DNA from: Bifidobacterium lemurum
Lineage (GTDB): Bacteria; Actinomycetota; Actinomycetes; Actinomycetales; Bifidobacteriaceae
Direction: 5' to 3'
Assembly: GCF_014898175.1 (NCBI RefSeq)
Contig: NZ_CP062948.1
Span: 2,294,001-2,358,000 of the forward strand
Length of the DNA: 64,000 bases
Shown: in pieces, positions 36,504-45,680 of the stretch
Layout: each line of letters opens with the position of its first letter
How positions within the stretch are numbered: position 1 is the stretch's first letter
Position numbers and translations under genes: made by a program
The notes under the pieces: model-generated
Databases searched by the model: none
What the model saw: the letters and a program-made list of their open reading frames with translations, nothing else
Told to the model about the DNA's origin: nothing

Positions 36504-36980
36504 ATGGCGCAAACGATGATCACCGTGCGCGGCAACCTCGGCGCGAACCCCGACTTCCTGCCCGCCAAGACCGCCGAAGACGGCACCCTCATGCAGGCCA
36601 AACTCTCCGCGACCGTCTACGAGAACCGTCGCGTCCGCCTCGCCGACGGCACCTGGCAGGACGATCCGCGAGGACCGTTGAAGACCACGATCCAACTGTT
36701 CGGCCGTACCGCCGAGACCGCGCACCGCCTCGACATGCGTCAGGGCGATCCCGTCGTCGCCGGCGGAAGCCTCGCCGAACCGGCCGCGTTCGTCAGCCCC
36801 AAGGACGGCGAACTCGCCGCCCGCACCGTGATCACCGCCTCCTGGCTGAGCTTCGACTCCATCCGCCTCCAGCAACGCAAGGACAACGAAGGCCAACGCG
36901 CCGTCCAGCCCCAAGGGACGGAACCCGCCGCGCCGGCCGGGGATGCGTCCCCGGACTACGTCGACGAGCCCGCCTTCTAA
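36504..36980 (+). CDS. ssb: Single-stranded DNA-binding protein
   Basis: Protein of 158 residues with an OB fold beginning MITVRGNLGANPDF and a disordered acidic C-terminus ending DEPAF, a divergent form of the usual DDDIPF tip. Element-encoded SSB protects the transferred strand and can act against recipient responses. GAAAGGAAC precedes ATG 36504. The VirD4-like gene follows after 13 bases. Confidence 0.88.
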   Translation: MAQTMITVRGNLGANPDFLPAKTAEDGTLMQAKLSATVYENRRVRLADGTWQDDPRGPLKTTIQLFGRTAETAHRLDMRQGDPVVAGGSLAEPAAFVSPKDGELAARTVITASWLSFDSIRLQQRKDNEGQRAVQPQGTEPAAPAGDASPDYVDEPAF

Positions 36981-36993
36981 GGGGGATCCGTTG

Positions 36994-38775
36994 ATGGACG
37001 TCGATCCGAAACTCCAGACCAACAGGGTCGCCGATCTCGGCCAGACCGTCCGGCCCTCCAGCATCTACATGGCCGTCGCCCTCGGCATCGGCATGATCGT
37101 GCTCCTCGTGTTCGCGGCCGTGGCATCCTGGGCCGGCCGGCCGTTCGACATATTCGCGCTCCTGTACGTCCTCTCCGGACAATGGACGCTGACCGGCACG
37201 CAATGGGCCATGGCCGGCCTCCTGCTCCTTGGCATGATGATGGGAGCCGCCGCCCTGTGGTGGCTCGGCAAGCACAAAATAGCGCCGAAGGTCACAGGAA
37301 GCGCGTCACGCACGCGAGTGGATGTGTACGCGCCGTCGATGGGCCACGGCGACGCCGTCGAGAAGGTCAGCCGCGCACGCGCCGAGACGATGGCCCGCCG
37401 CCTCGTCGTCGACTACGATCCCAAAACCATGGAGCCCGGCTACCCGCTGGGACGCAACATCGTCGACGGCGCGCTCATGTCGACCAGTTGGGAGGACATG
37501 GCGACCGTGTTCGCCGGCCCGCGCTCCGGCAAATCATTGTGCTACGCGATCCCGGGCGTGTGCAGCGCGCCCGGCCCTTGCCTGGCGACGTCGAACAAGG
37601 GCGACATCCTCGACGTCACCCGTCCCGTTCGCGAGGCCAACCATCCCAATTCCACGATATGGGTGTTCGACCCCGAAAGGATCGCCGAACCCGACCGCGT
37701 CCGCACCACATGGGTGTGGAACCTGATCGACTCGGTGAAGACCATAGCGGACGCGAAACGCATAGCCGACTGCTGGAGGTACGCCTCCGGCCAACCCCAG
37801 GCCGGCGGCGACGACTTCTTCCCCGGAACCGCAGCCCAACAGCTCGCCGACTACCTGTTCGCCGCCCATCTCGGCGGCTGCACCGTGGCCGACGTGTTCC
37901 GCTGGGCGAGCAGCGAGCAGAACACGGAAGCGGTCAGCATCCTCAACAGGTATCCCGAATACGGCGAGATCGCCACCCGCGTGGGATCGGTGATCGCGTT
38001 GACGCCCGAGACACGGAGCGGTGTGTTCGGCTCCTTGCAGACCATGGTCGCGTTCCTCGCCGACCCGGACGTCATCGAATGGATCCTGCCGCGCGAGGGT
38101 GACGGCACCCCGCAAGGCCGTCGCGTCTTCGACCCGCTCGCGTTCGCCACCAGCGAGGGCGACACCCTCTACCTCCTGTCCGCCCAAGGACGGCCCAGCA
38201 CGGCTCTGACCGCGAGTCTGACGGCCGTGGTCGCGTTCACCGCGTTCCAATACGCCCAATCGGAATGCGTCGCGAACAACCGCCGACTGCCCGTGCCGTT
38301 GTGCTGCGTCCTCGACGAGGCCGCGAACATCTGCCGCTGGCCCGAACTCGCCGACGTGTACTCCTATTTCGGCTCGGCGGGGATCCCGATCATGACGATC
38401 TGGCAGAACCCCGACCAAGGCAAGGCCGCGTTCGGTGAGACCAGCTTCGGAAGCCTGTTCAACAACTCGAACATCCTCGTCTATCTGGGCGGTATCAAGG
38501 ACGCGCGGTGGCTTGGGGAGATCAGCTCCCTGGTTGGTCAGCGCGAGATCGTGCGAGGCAGCCTCAACATTGACGGCACCGGCCGGCGGAGCGTGAACAA
38601 CAGCATCCAGAAGGAGAACATCCTCGACGTGTCCGACCTGGCCGAATGGCCCGTGGGCCGCGCGCTGATCCTCGCGTCCCAATGCAGGGCCCAGATCGAC
38701 CGGACGATGCCGTGGACCGAGAACGGCGTGTGGGCCAATCTCGTGAACGCGGCCCGACGGAACGGCACGGCATAG
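36994..38775 (+). CDS. VirD4/TraG-like coupling protein
   Basis: Coupling ATPase of 593 residues that brings the relaxase-DNA complex to the secretion channel. Two membrane helices (about 24-45 and 70-92) are followed by a RecA-like motor with Walker A GPRSGKS (175-181), Walker B CCVLDEAANI and SGKSLCYAIPG context, and TraG-type IPIMTIWQNPDQG near the end. AAGGGGGAT precedes the ATG. The stop is followed directly by the DUF4913 gene ATG. Confidence 0.92.
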   Translation: MDVDPKLQTNRVADLGQTVRPSSIYMAVALGIGMIVLLVFAAVASWAGRPFDIFALLYVLSGQWTLTGTQWAMAGLLLLGMMMGAAALWWLGKHKIAPKVTGSASRTRVDVYAPSMGHGDAVEKVSRARAETMARRLVVDYDPKTMEPGYPLGRNIVDGALMSTSWEDMATVFAGPRSGKSLCYAIPGVCSAPGPCLATSNKGDILDVTRPVREANHPNSTIWVFDPERIAEPDRVRTTWVWNLIDSVKTIADAKRIADCWRYASGQPQAGGDDFFPGTAAQQLADYLFAAHLGGCTVADVFRWASSEQNTEAVSILNRYPEYGEIATRVGSVIALTPETRSGVFGSLQTMVAFLADPDVIEWILPREGDGTPQGRRVFDPLAFATSEGDTLYLLSAQGRPSTALTASLTAVVAFTAFQYAQSECVANNRRLPVPLCCVLDEAANICRWPELADVYSYFGSAGIPIMTIWQNPDQGKAAFGETSFGSLFNNSNILVYLGGIKDARWLGEISSLVGQREIVRGSLNIDGTGRRSVNNSIQKENILDVSDLAEWPVGRALILASQCRAQIDRTMPWTENGVWANLVNAARRNGTA

Positions 38776-39975
38776 ATGGGACTCGCACAACTCTTCGAAA
38801 GGATATTCATGCCGGACACATTCATCACCGACGGCATCTCTTCGACGCCTCGCGTCCTCGCCCGAACGATCGACACGGCGACAAAACGCGACGACGTCGC
38901 GGAACATTCCGACGATAGAGACGAGGAACCGGCGAAACCGCGAACCGGTTCCACCGTCGAAGTCCCCAATCTGGAATCCCGTCCACAAGCGGCCGATCCC
39001 AACGCTGACGCGGCCGGAAAGACCCTCGGTTCGGACGAACGCCAACGTCTCATGGTTGAGGCCGCGAAGGCCGCCGCGCCGGTCGCGGACACGGCCGAAT
39101 ACGGTCTCGTGATCCCCATGATGCGATGGCTGCTCGTGGTCGACGGCGTCGACCCCGACCGGTTCTCGCTGCGCAAACACCCGGATAAGACGGTCATCCC
39201 TCCAAAGGTCGCCGCTCCGGCCGAGGGGATGACGGCCGCCGCCGCTCCGGAACCGACGACGAAAGAGGAAACCCGATCGCCGGAACCGGCCGCGGAGTCC
39301 GGAAACAAGGAGGACGGGAACGACGTCGCTTCGGCGAACGACCATCCCATGACGGAAACGGAAGAGCCATCCCCTGCCGCCGAGACGTCGGCCTCCCAAC
39401 CGGCCGAAGAATCGAATGAAGGCGACGAGCCGTCCTTCGATGACACGGATCTCGGCATGCCCGAAGCCCGGACGATGGGCGCGGACGAACGCCGCGACGC
39501 CGAAGGCCAGTGGGGCGTGCGCATCCGCGAATCCGACACGTATTATCCGAACCTGCCCGCGTTCGTGGAACTGTATGTGGCGCACATGTGGCCCTACCAG
39601 CAGGGCGTGATGACGAAATTCCAGTGGGTGCCGGAATGGTGGCGCTATCCCGCCCTCGTCGGCCAGCTCGACGCGATGTGGCGCGCATACGAGCACGCGC
39701 GCAAACAGCCGGGAAGCATGTTCATCTTCAACATCCAAGCGTTCGGACTCCTCGATCGCGTCTTCAACAAAGATACCGGCCTCGTTCGATCGCTTGGCGT
39801 CGACGCGGACAAGTGCAAGACCGACGTGAACGAACCGTTGCCGTGCGTGCGCCCGCCGAAGGGCTGGAGGCGCGAGGTCATGTCGCAATTGCGCGCGGAA
39901 CGCTCCGTCGAACCAGAACCCATGGAGAACACCAGGCCACGCAATATGGCCGGCCGTAAGGAAAGGAGCCGATGA
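38776..39975 (+). CDS. DUF4913 protein
   Basis: Protein of 399 residues. The first 240 residues are acidic and disordered. The DUF4913 domain lies at about 265-330 (YPNLPAFVELYVAHMWPYQQ, FQWVPEWWRYPALV, LDAMWRAYEHARK). DUF4913 is regularly found after the coupling protein in actinobacterial conjugative elements and probably contacts it or the relaxosome. The start directly abuts the coupling-protein stop. The next gene overlaps by four bases. Confidence 0.8.
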   Translation: MGLAQLFERIFMPDTFITDGISSTPRVLARTIDTATKRDDVAEHSDDRDEEPAKPRTGSTVEVPNLESRPQAADPNADAAGKTLGSDERQRLMVEAAKAAAPVADTAEYGLVIPMMRWLLVVDGVDPDRFSLRKHPDKTVIPPKVAAPAEGMTAAAAPEPTTKEETRSPEPAAESGNKEDGNDVASANDHPMTETEEPSPAAETSASQPAEESNEGDEPSFDDTDLGMPEARTMGADERRDAEGQWGVRIRESDTYYPNLPAFVELYVAHMWPYQQGVMTKFQWVPEWWRYPALVGQLDAMWRAYEHARKQPGSMFIFNIQAFGLLDRVFNKDTGLVRSLGVDADKCKTDVNEPLPCVRPPKGWRREVMSQLRAERSVEPEPMENTRPRNMAGRKERSR

Positions 39976-41123
39976 TGGCCGCAATGGACCCCGAGGACGG
40001 ACTCGACCAGATCCTCTCGAACACATGGAGCAACCTCGCCCAACAGCTCGGCATGCTCCACCGATCCCTCGACGCGGACGTGCAGCAGTACGCCCGCGAA
40101 CGCCAGTCCGCCGCCAATCAGGCCGAACGGCTGCGGGTCGAGGAGCTGCGCGAGATGGAACGCCAGCGCAACCGCCTCCTGTCGTGGGAGGCCCAGAACC
40201 GGCGCGACATGAACGCGGGCTTCGAGTCCGTGCTCAACGCGACCGTGCTCTCCGACGCCGGCTGCGGCGCGCTCAAGGACTCCAGCCTTTTGAAGGCGTG
40301 GAACGTGAGCGAACAGCTCGTCGGCACTGACCCCGGCTACGCCGTGCAGCTCAACCAGGTGCGCGAACGTCTCAGTTCGGAATGGGCCAGACGCCACGAC
40401 GGCGAGGACATCGCCCAGCTCGCCGGCCGCATCGGCAACCGCGTGACCATCAGCTACCTCGACCACACCGAACAGCTCCAGGACACGATCAACGCCTTCA
40501 AAAAGGCCGGCATGGCCGTCACGCTCGACCATGTCGCCGACGACGACAAACAGGCGTTCCAGAACGAGCATCCCGGCGCGGACTTCACCGTCAAACCCGA
40601 GATGGGCGAAGCGTGGGACGGATACGACGACGCCAGGATCACCGAATGCGTGCTCCAACACGCCGTCGTCGACCCGAGCGAGATCGGCGACCAGATCGGC
40701 TTCCTGCGCGACGCGGGTCTGCCCGAATCCTCCCACGCGGACAACCGCGCCGTGGGCGACGAACCCAGCAGCCTCTTCGAGGGCTCGCGCGACGAGAACG
40801 AGAACGCAGCCCCCGCAAGCGACGAACCCGCCCGCGCCGACGACGAACGCGAAGCGGACGACAATGCGACGAGCGAGGGAACTCCCACGCGCGCGAAGGT
40901 CGAGGGAGGGGGAGACCTTGCCTCCGGCAAGACCGTCGGCGGCAAGGAGAAGGACGAACTCGTCGACCTCAACGAACCCGAGGAATGGGACGGACCCGAC
41001 CTGTTCGGCGAATACAGTCCCGCCCAGGAGGCGTCCATGACGCCGGCCTCCGCGCCGGCTGCGGAACTGCCCCTGCCCGACGTGGCCACGCGCAAGGAGA
41101 CGGCCGGCAAGGACGCGCGCTGA
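39972..41123 (+). CDS. Hypothetical transfer-operon protein
   Basis: Protein of 383 residues. A long N-terminal coiled coil (about 20-75, RERQSAANQAERLRVEELRE), a mixed central domain with ITISYLDHTEQLQDTINAF-like texture, and an acidic disordered C-terminal third. Not recognised. It is the last gene of the plus-strand transfer run and overlaps the DUF4913 gene (ATGATG). A role in relaxosome or coupling-complex assembly is possible. Confidence 0.7.
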   Translation: MMAAMDPEDGLDQILSNTWSNLAQQLGMLHRSLDADVQQYARERQSAANQAERLRVEELREMERQRNRLLSWEAQNRRDMNAGFESVLNATVLSDAGCGALKDSSLLKAWNVSEQLVGTDPGYAVQLNQVRERLSSEWARRHDGEDIAQLAGRIGNRVTISYLDHTEQLQDTINAFKKAGMAVTLDHVADDDKQAFQNEHPGADFTVKPEMGEAWDGYDDARITECVLQHAVVDPSEIGDQIGFLRDAGLPESSHADNRAVGDEPSSLFEGSRDENENAAPASDEPARADDEREADDNATSEGTPTRAKVEGGGDLASGKTVGGKEKDELVDLNEPEEWDGPDLFGEYSPAQEASMTPASAPAAELPLPDVATRKETAGKDAR

Positions 41124-41131
41124 AAAACATT

Positions 41132-41161
41132 TTGCCCGGTCGCTAATATGCGGCCGGGCAA
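41132..41161. terminator. Bidirectional terminator
   Basis: TTGCCCGG and CCGGGCAA around 14 bases, between convergent genes, preceded by AAAAA and thus T-rich on the minus strand. It serves the plus-strand transfer operon and the ASCH module. Confidence 0.8.
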
Positions 41162-41174
41162 CAGGCGTTCAGGC

Positions 41175-41558
41175 TTATTGGATGTATATGAATGATTGTG
41201 GCGGGGCCTTCACCTCGGGGGCGTAGTCCGAAAGGGGGATGGGCTCCGGGAAACGTGTCACCCGTGACAGTTTGATGGCGTATGCGACGGCGCTGCCATC
41301 GAAGTAGCTCATGAACCCGTCCTCGTCTATCCCTCCATGTTTGCGGGTCCGTTTCCAGATTCTCTCAGGTGTCTCTTCGAGTATTCCTCCGATGGTGGCC
41401 TCGGCCACTACCGCGCTTCTCGGGCTGGTGGCGTATATCACGATCGTGTCCACGTCACGGCGCTTGAAGATACGGCGGCGGAACTCGTAGGTTTTTTCTC
41501 CCTTGAGGATCCGGTCCACATATTCCGGCTTAATCGACAACATAGCCTTCATCGGCAT
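41175..41558 (-). CDS. ASCH-domain protein
   Basis: Protein of 127 residues consisting of one ASCH (PUA-like) domain: AMLSIKPEYVDRILKGEKTYEFRRR, then DTIVIYATSPRSAVVAEATIG. ASCH domains are thought to bind RNA or modified nucleotides; some have hydrolase activity. It overlaps the GNAT-ASCH gene by 29 bases and is the last gene of a three-gene operon. Confidence 0.85.
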   Translation of the reverse strand: MPMKAMLSIKPEYVDRILKGEKTYEFRRRIFKRRDVDTIVIYATSPRSAVVAEATIGGILEETPERIWKRTRKHGGIDEDGFMSYFDGSAVAYAIKLSRVTRFPEPIPLSDYAPEVKAPPQSFIYIQ

Positions 41559-42609
41559 CTCCCAGGTCCAGAATCGTTGTGAATTGTTGCGTATTGAGAG
41601 GCAGACAGGTGAGTCGATTGTTCCCGGCCAAGACGTTATGGTCCAGAAGATCTTGTCTTGTGGGGCGTTTCCTCAAGGGGAAGTTGAAAAGCAGGGAAAT
41701 GACGTAAGGGTAGCGTTTTTTGGTCCAGAACTCTTCGAGTTCCTCCGGTGTGAAGACGCTGCGGCCTTTGATGAAGCGGAAAAACTCCTCTTTGTCCTCA
41801 AACGAGTTGAGGTTCCTGACTTCGGCAACCGTGCATATTTCGCTGACGACCGATCGATACCGCGCCATTCCCGCCCGGTCCGATGTGCGGTAGATGACGA
41901 CACGATCCCCGACTCTTAATCTTGCCGCATTATATGCGCCGGAAAGATAGATCTTTTCGATGGTGTTGGTCGGAACCTCGTCTTGCACGGGAATATGCGC
42001 CTCGCTCTGCAACCTGATGTCGCCGAACATGCGTTCATGGTATTTGGGTATGATGGCGAGCAGATGGGCGTGATCCCGTTGCGGTGAGATGAATGGGAAC
42101 TCTCGATAGGGGCTGATGCCTGTCGATGATGGGCGGTTTTTGGCCCAGACCTGTTCGGAACCTTTGTCTCCGAAACGGGAAAAGCCGTATTGCTCCAGTA
42201 ATCCGCGAAGGCCTTCGGTGTTGTCCGCGTCGAACATGGTGACGTAGACGTAAGGGCATCGGCTTTCGGCGAACTCCCTCAACGCGATGGCGAGCAGCCG
42301 TTTTCCAAGGCTTGTATGGTGGTCGTAGTCGACCTTGAACGTGCCGATTTTCATCCGACGTCCCTGCAAGGGCGGTTGCGCCGATTCATCAAGATCGTCC
42401 TCGATTTTGAGGTAAAGCATGGCCTGAAGATTTCCCGAATCACGGTCCCTGGATACCCAGGTCTCTTCGCCATTCGTCGCTTTTTTGCCGAACCAATCGT
42501 CGAATCCGGGATAAGCGTCTCTGAGGCTGGCGAAAAACGGATCATGGAGATCCAAGTCGGAAAAGGGGACCTTGCGGATGTGGTCATCGAATCGTTGAGA
42601 AGCGTTCAT
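41530..42609 (-). CDS. GNAT acetyltransferase fused to a PUA/ASCH-like domain
   Basis: Protein of 359 residues. The N-terminal half is a GNAT domain (MKIGTFKVDYDHHTSLGKRLLAIAL, YVYVTMFDADNTEGLRGLLEQYGF). The C-terminal half (about 205-345) has a PUA-like pattern (IEKIYLSGAYNAARLRVGDRVVIYR, SVVSEICTVAEV). The fusion couples an acetyl transfer centre to a probable RNA-binding fold. Its start overlaps the stop of the upstream gene. Toxin, RNA-modifying or defence roles are possible; none is shown by the sequence. Confidence 0.78.
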   Translation of the reverse strand: MNASQRFDDHIRKVPFSDLDLHDPFFASLRDAYPGFDDWFGKKATNGEETWVSRDRDSGNLQAMLYLKIEDDLDESAQPPLQGRRMKIGTFKVDYDHHTSLGKRLLAIALREFAESRCPYVYVTMFDADNTEGLRGLLEQYGFSRFGDKGSEQVWAKNRPSSTGISPYREFPFISPQRDHAHLLAIIPKYHERMFGDIRLQSEAHIPVQDEVPTNTIEKIYLSGAYNAARLRVGDRVVIYRTSDRAGMARYRSVVSEICTVAEVRNLNSFEDKEEFFRFIKGRSVFTPEELEEFWTKKRYPYVISLLFNFPLRKRPTRQDLLDHNVLAGNNRLTCLPLNTQQFTTILDLGDADEGYVVD

Positions 42610-42950
42610 CTTTCATCCTCCATGAGTTGTTCGATGGTGGTCGGTCCGAGTATCTCCGCGATCCAAAGAACCGAAGGGCCGCCCTCTTCGGGGCGGGGGA
42701 ACAAGGCATGAAAGTCATCCGGAGAAATGGCCGCGAGACTGATTAATGCGTCATCGTCGTCCCTGTTTCGTCGGAAGGCTTTGCCGATTCGATACATTCC
42801 CAATTCTCTTCCGTCCAGAGCGCTGACGTACCGAATCGCCTGCGCCCCGTCGAGGGGTTCGGTTCTGACCTCGTAACGTTTCTTACCGTCATGAACAAGG
42901 CGAGCGAACTCGTCTCTCATCTTCGCGGTCAGAATCGTGGTTCTCTGCAT
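42606..42950 (-). CDS. Second ASCH/PUA-like small protein
   Basis: Protein of 114 residues: TTILTAKMRDEFARLVHDG, KKRYEVRT and YVSALDGRELGMYRIGK follow the ASCH pattern seen in the protein at 41175, with more divergence. First gene of the module, ATGA overlap with the fusion gene. A promoter with TTGACA (42984-42979) and TAGAAA lies just upstream. Confidence 0.68.
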   Translation of the reverse strand: MQRTTILTAKMRDEFARLVHDGKKRYEVRTEPLDGAQAIRYVSALDGRELGMYRIGKAFRRNRDDDDALISLAAISPDDFHALFPRPEEGGPSVLWIAEILGPTTIEQLMEDER

Positions 42951-43081
42951 GATGTCTTTCTACTTATGCCAATTGATATGTCAATCGTCACGGAAGTGCT
43001 TGTTTAATCATATTAACCGGTCATCGAACTGAATCAATCGCAGTTTCATGAGGACAACACTTTAGCGGTCAGCTCTTTGTG
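42951..43081 (-). promoter_or_regulatory. Promoter region of the ASCH module
   Basis: AT-rich gap after the relaxase stop. TTGACA, 16 bases and TAGAAA form a fair promoter toward the module. The -35 lies in an inverted repeat (ATTGA/TCAAT, 42972-42985), a possible operator. The module thus has its own promoter and lacks the element's shared box. Confidence 0.45.
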
Positions 43082-44398
43082 TCATCGAACGACTCCTTCA
43101 TTGTTTTCGAATGGGGAGACGAAAGATTGCATCATGTTCGCCGGGATCGAATCGTCGAGACCGTAGCGTTCGCGCAACCGGTCGAACGTTCGCAAGCCGT
43201 CGCGCATCGCTTGGGTGTATTCGTCGCCCGACTTGTTCTCTAGGCTCTTGGCGATGTGGAACGCCTCGTCGATCAGACGTTCCATGTCATGCGTGGAGAG
43301 ATTCTCCAACCTGCGCTCCATCCCGTCGGACACCACGGGCGGACGGTTCTCCATGCTCGCCCTCCACTCCTGGACGGCCAACGCCTTGGAACGCGGATCC
43401 CGCATCCAATCCTGGCGAAGGCTCGCGAGACGCAGGTCGTCGCCGAGGTCGAACGCGCTGAAACGCTCCGTCCACCCGTCCTCGCTGCGCCAGGTGATCC
43501 GATAGCCGACCACCTGCTCCGGCGCATCGAACGAGCCCTTGGCTACGCCCTTGCGCAAACGCGGATCGATGTTGAAGCCCTCGCGGCGCACACGGCGGAT
43601 GAACTCGTCCTCGCTGTGCGACGCCTTCGCGCACGCCTCGACCACACGGCACACATGATGGCGCGGCATCGTCGACGCCGCCACCCGCGCGATAAGACGT
43701 GTCCGCTCGGCCGGATCCAAAACATCCCACGGCCGAACGCCGTCATATTCGTCATGCGCCTTCCACTCCGCCCAACGCCGCCACTCCTCGTACTTGAAGC
43801 GCGCCTTCGAGTCGATGACCGTCCTGTCGAGTTCGATCAGCTCCGGCCGTTCGCGCTCCATGCCCCTGCATGAGCGTTGCGCGTGCTTGCGGTCGTCGTA
43901 GGTGTTGTACCATTCGTCGTCGCCGGCGAGCTGCACCATCAGATGCACATGGTCGTTGCCGTTGCGCGACAACCCGTGCCTCACCGCCACCCATGACATC
44001 GTCTCGCGCCCGTCCTCCTGGATGATGTTCATGCGCTTCAGATAGTCGCGCACGATCGCGTCCCATTCCATGTCGGAGAGGATGCCCTGGCCGGCCTTGA
44101 TCGACAACGAGCAATGCCACACGCGATCCTTGCCCGGCACACGTTCGGGATTGTATTTGCCGCGTCGGTCCTTCGGGAACGGATCGTCCTTGGACGCGCG
44201 CACGCGATAGCGTCGGTCGAATCTCTCGCCGATGCGCGCGAACGATTCGGCCGGTCTGCCGTCGAGGCCGAACGCGGCCAGCATGTCGCCGCTCGCGCAC
44301 ACGAGATGCTGGTTCGAGTGTTCGTTGTGGCGTCCCTTGCCGAACAAGTACTTGACCAAGCCGACCGGGTTCGAGCCTCTGCTGATTTTCGGAATCAT
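43082..44398 (-). CDS. Relaxase (MobA/VirD2-like)
   Basis: Protein of 438 residues that nicks oriT and leads the strand into the recipient. Visible landmarks: IPKISRGSNPVGLVKYLFG at the N-terminus, WHCSLSIKAG, and the metal-binding histidine motif in RHGLSRNGNDHVHLMVQL. The catalytic Tyr is probably YLFG (near residue 15), inferred. The C-terminal half is helical. ATG 44398 (MIPKIS) is preferred over upstream codons that read through a degenerate copy of the box. The gene lies on the minus strand, downstream of the RHH accessory genes. Confidence 0.86.
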   Translation of the reverse strand: MIPKISRGSNPVGLVKYLFGKGRHNEHSNQHLVCASGDMLAAFGLDGRPAESFARIGERFDRRYRVRASKDDPFPKDRRGKYNPERVPGKDRVWHCSLSIKAGQGILSDMEWDAIVRDYLKRMNIIQEDGRETMSWVAVRHGLSRNGNDHVHLMVQLAGDDEWYNTYDDRKHAQRSCRGMERERPELIELDRTVIDSKARFKYEEWRRWAEWKAHDEYDGVRPWDVLDPAERTRLIARVAASTMPRHHVCRVVEACAKASHSEDEFIRRVRREGFNIDPRLRKGVAKGSFDAPEQVVGYRITWRSEDGWTERFSAFDLGDDLRLASLRQDWMRDPRSKALAVQEWRASMENRPPVVSDGMERRLENLSTHDMERLIDEAFHIAKSLENKSGDEYTQAMRDGLRTFDRLRERYGLDDSIPANMMQSFVSPFENNEGVVR

Positions 44399-44429
44399 AC
44401 GACGATCTTCGCCGTAATCCGCCACGTCG

Positions 44430-44446
44430 GCGGGACACGCCGTCAC
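44430..44446 (-). promoter_or_regulatory. Degenerate regulatory box before the relaxase
   Basis: GTGACGGCGTGTCCCGC: second half-site and CCCGC tail kept, first half GACG instead of GACA. It lies 32 bases before ATG 44398, closer than other copies. Confidence 0.5.
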
Positions 44447-44494
44447 ACAGGAGCTGGATGAAAGCCCGGAGCTAGTGGCAATTTCTATGAATCG

Positions 44495-45553
44495 TTAATC
44501 TTGTTTGAGGCCTGTTGATCCAAGCTTTGAAGTTTTATCGTCCATTTTTCCACATTCATAGAGAGCGAAACCCACGCTGCTGAAGAGCGCAGCACCTGCA
44601 ACGAGAATGATAGGTAAGGACCACATCGGTATTCCGCTTGTTTGCCAGTCAGTATAGAAAGCAATGGTGTAAAGCATAAGAATAACGAGCGAACCTGCTG
44701 CTAGTCCGGGAATAACGTTGAGCCTAGCGAAAGAGAAAGATGGTACTTCAAAATCAGGAATTTTTCCCTGTTCAATGGTCTTGATTTTCTGGTCATGAAG
44801 ACGAAGATTGCGTGCAAAGTGCCGAGAGAAAGATTGAGAAAAAAGATAGTCAGATATGAAGGAAGTGACAATCGGGAAAGCTGCGTACGCTATGGTCAGT
44901 ATTGCTGCTGTTGAGGCTTTTCCCCACTGTTCCCTCACTAAATTATCAATTAGAAGAAAACAGGGAAAGGTGGAGATTGCGGCCAGTGACATGATCCATC
45001 GAGAAACAGGCTCCGCATAGCTAACGTATACACGGATACATTTTCGTCCAAATACCACCACAAATGAGACTGCGGCAAGAAAGCATACTAAGCCCGCCAT
45101 AACTATCGTTGTCTCGTCTTTTTTCTCCCTCCAGATCAAATCCCAAATGGTCAAACCGAAAAGCCAGAAAAAAATGATGGTAGCAAAACATTTCATCACT
45201 GTTTTTTCAGTTCCGGCGAACTTCTCCGTGTAGATCCGTTCGGCTTTCCAATGCATGTACTGTTTCCTTACGAAGGATTCAATTATCATGCTTTCATGAA
45301 ACGCTATGACCCTATTGAACCTTGCGGCATCCGAATCGTCAGCAACATTTGAAAGCTCATGTAGTTTCAGAGCTAGATCAGCATGGTCCTTTTGTGTTTT
45401 GACGTCGGCAGTTGAGAGATGTAAATAAATACCCCCTAGAAGTGTGAGAACCGTGCATAGACATCCTATAATGGCGACTATTAGATCAATCATCTTGTCG
45501 GGTGATAAATCGCATTGATTGCAACACAGGTTGCAATACAGATTACAACACAT
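44495..45553 (-). CDS. AT-rich cargo membrane protein with Cys-rich start
   Basis: Protein of 352 residues, low GC compared with its neighbours, so probably acquired separately. The start MCCNLYCNLCCNQC is Cys-rich and encoded by three 12-bp repeats. GAGGAGAG four bases before ATG 45553 supports this start over ATG 45493. One helix near the N-terminus, then a soluble segment, four helices in pairs (about 110-180, 190-240) and two near the C-terminus. Family not recognised; some membrane effectors of phage defence have similar plan. It separates the relaxase from its RHH gene. Confidence 0.68.
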   Translation of the reverse strand: MCCNLYCNLCCNQCDLSPDKMIDLIVAIIGCLCTVLTLLGGIYLHLSTADVKTQKDHADLALKLHELSNVADDSDAARFNRVIAFHESMIIESFVRKQYMHWKAERIYTEKFAGTEKTVMKCFATIIFFWLFGLTIWDLIWREKKDETTIVMAGLVCFLAAVSFVVVFGRKCIRVYVSYAEPVSRWIMSLAAISTFPCFLLIDNLVREQWGKASTAAILTIAYAAFPIVTSFISDYLFSQSFSRHFARNLRLHDQKIKTIEQGKIPDFEVPSFSFARLNVIPGLAAGSLVILMLYTIAFYTDWQTSGIPMWSLPIILVAGAALFSSVGFALYECGKMDDKTSKLGSTGLKQD

Positions 45554-45554
45554 G
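45519..45554 (-). repeat. Three 12-bp tandem repeats at a gene start
   Basis: TTGCAACACAGG, TTGCAATACAGA and TTACAACACATG in a row (plus-strand reading), covering the first codons of the gene above. The unit keeps the frame, so unit loss or gain would change the number of CN(L) units only. Confidence 0.7.
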
Positions 45555-45680
45555 CTCTCTCCTCATAATCCATGATTATCGTTTGTCTGCGTGTTATCGT
45601 ACTGCGATTGCAGATGGAATCAAAGAAATATTCCTGGTGAAGTGAACGATCTGTTTCGCGTTTCCGACAACAGTGCATCT

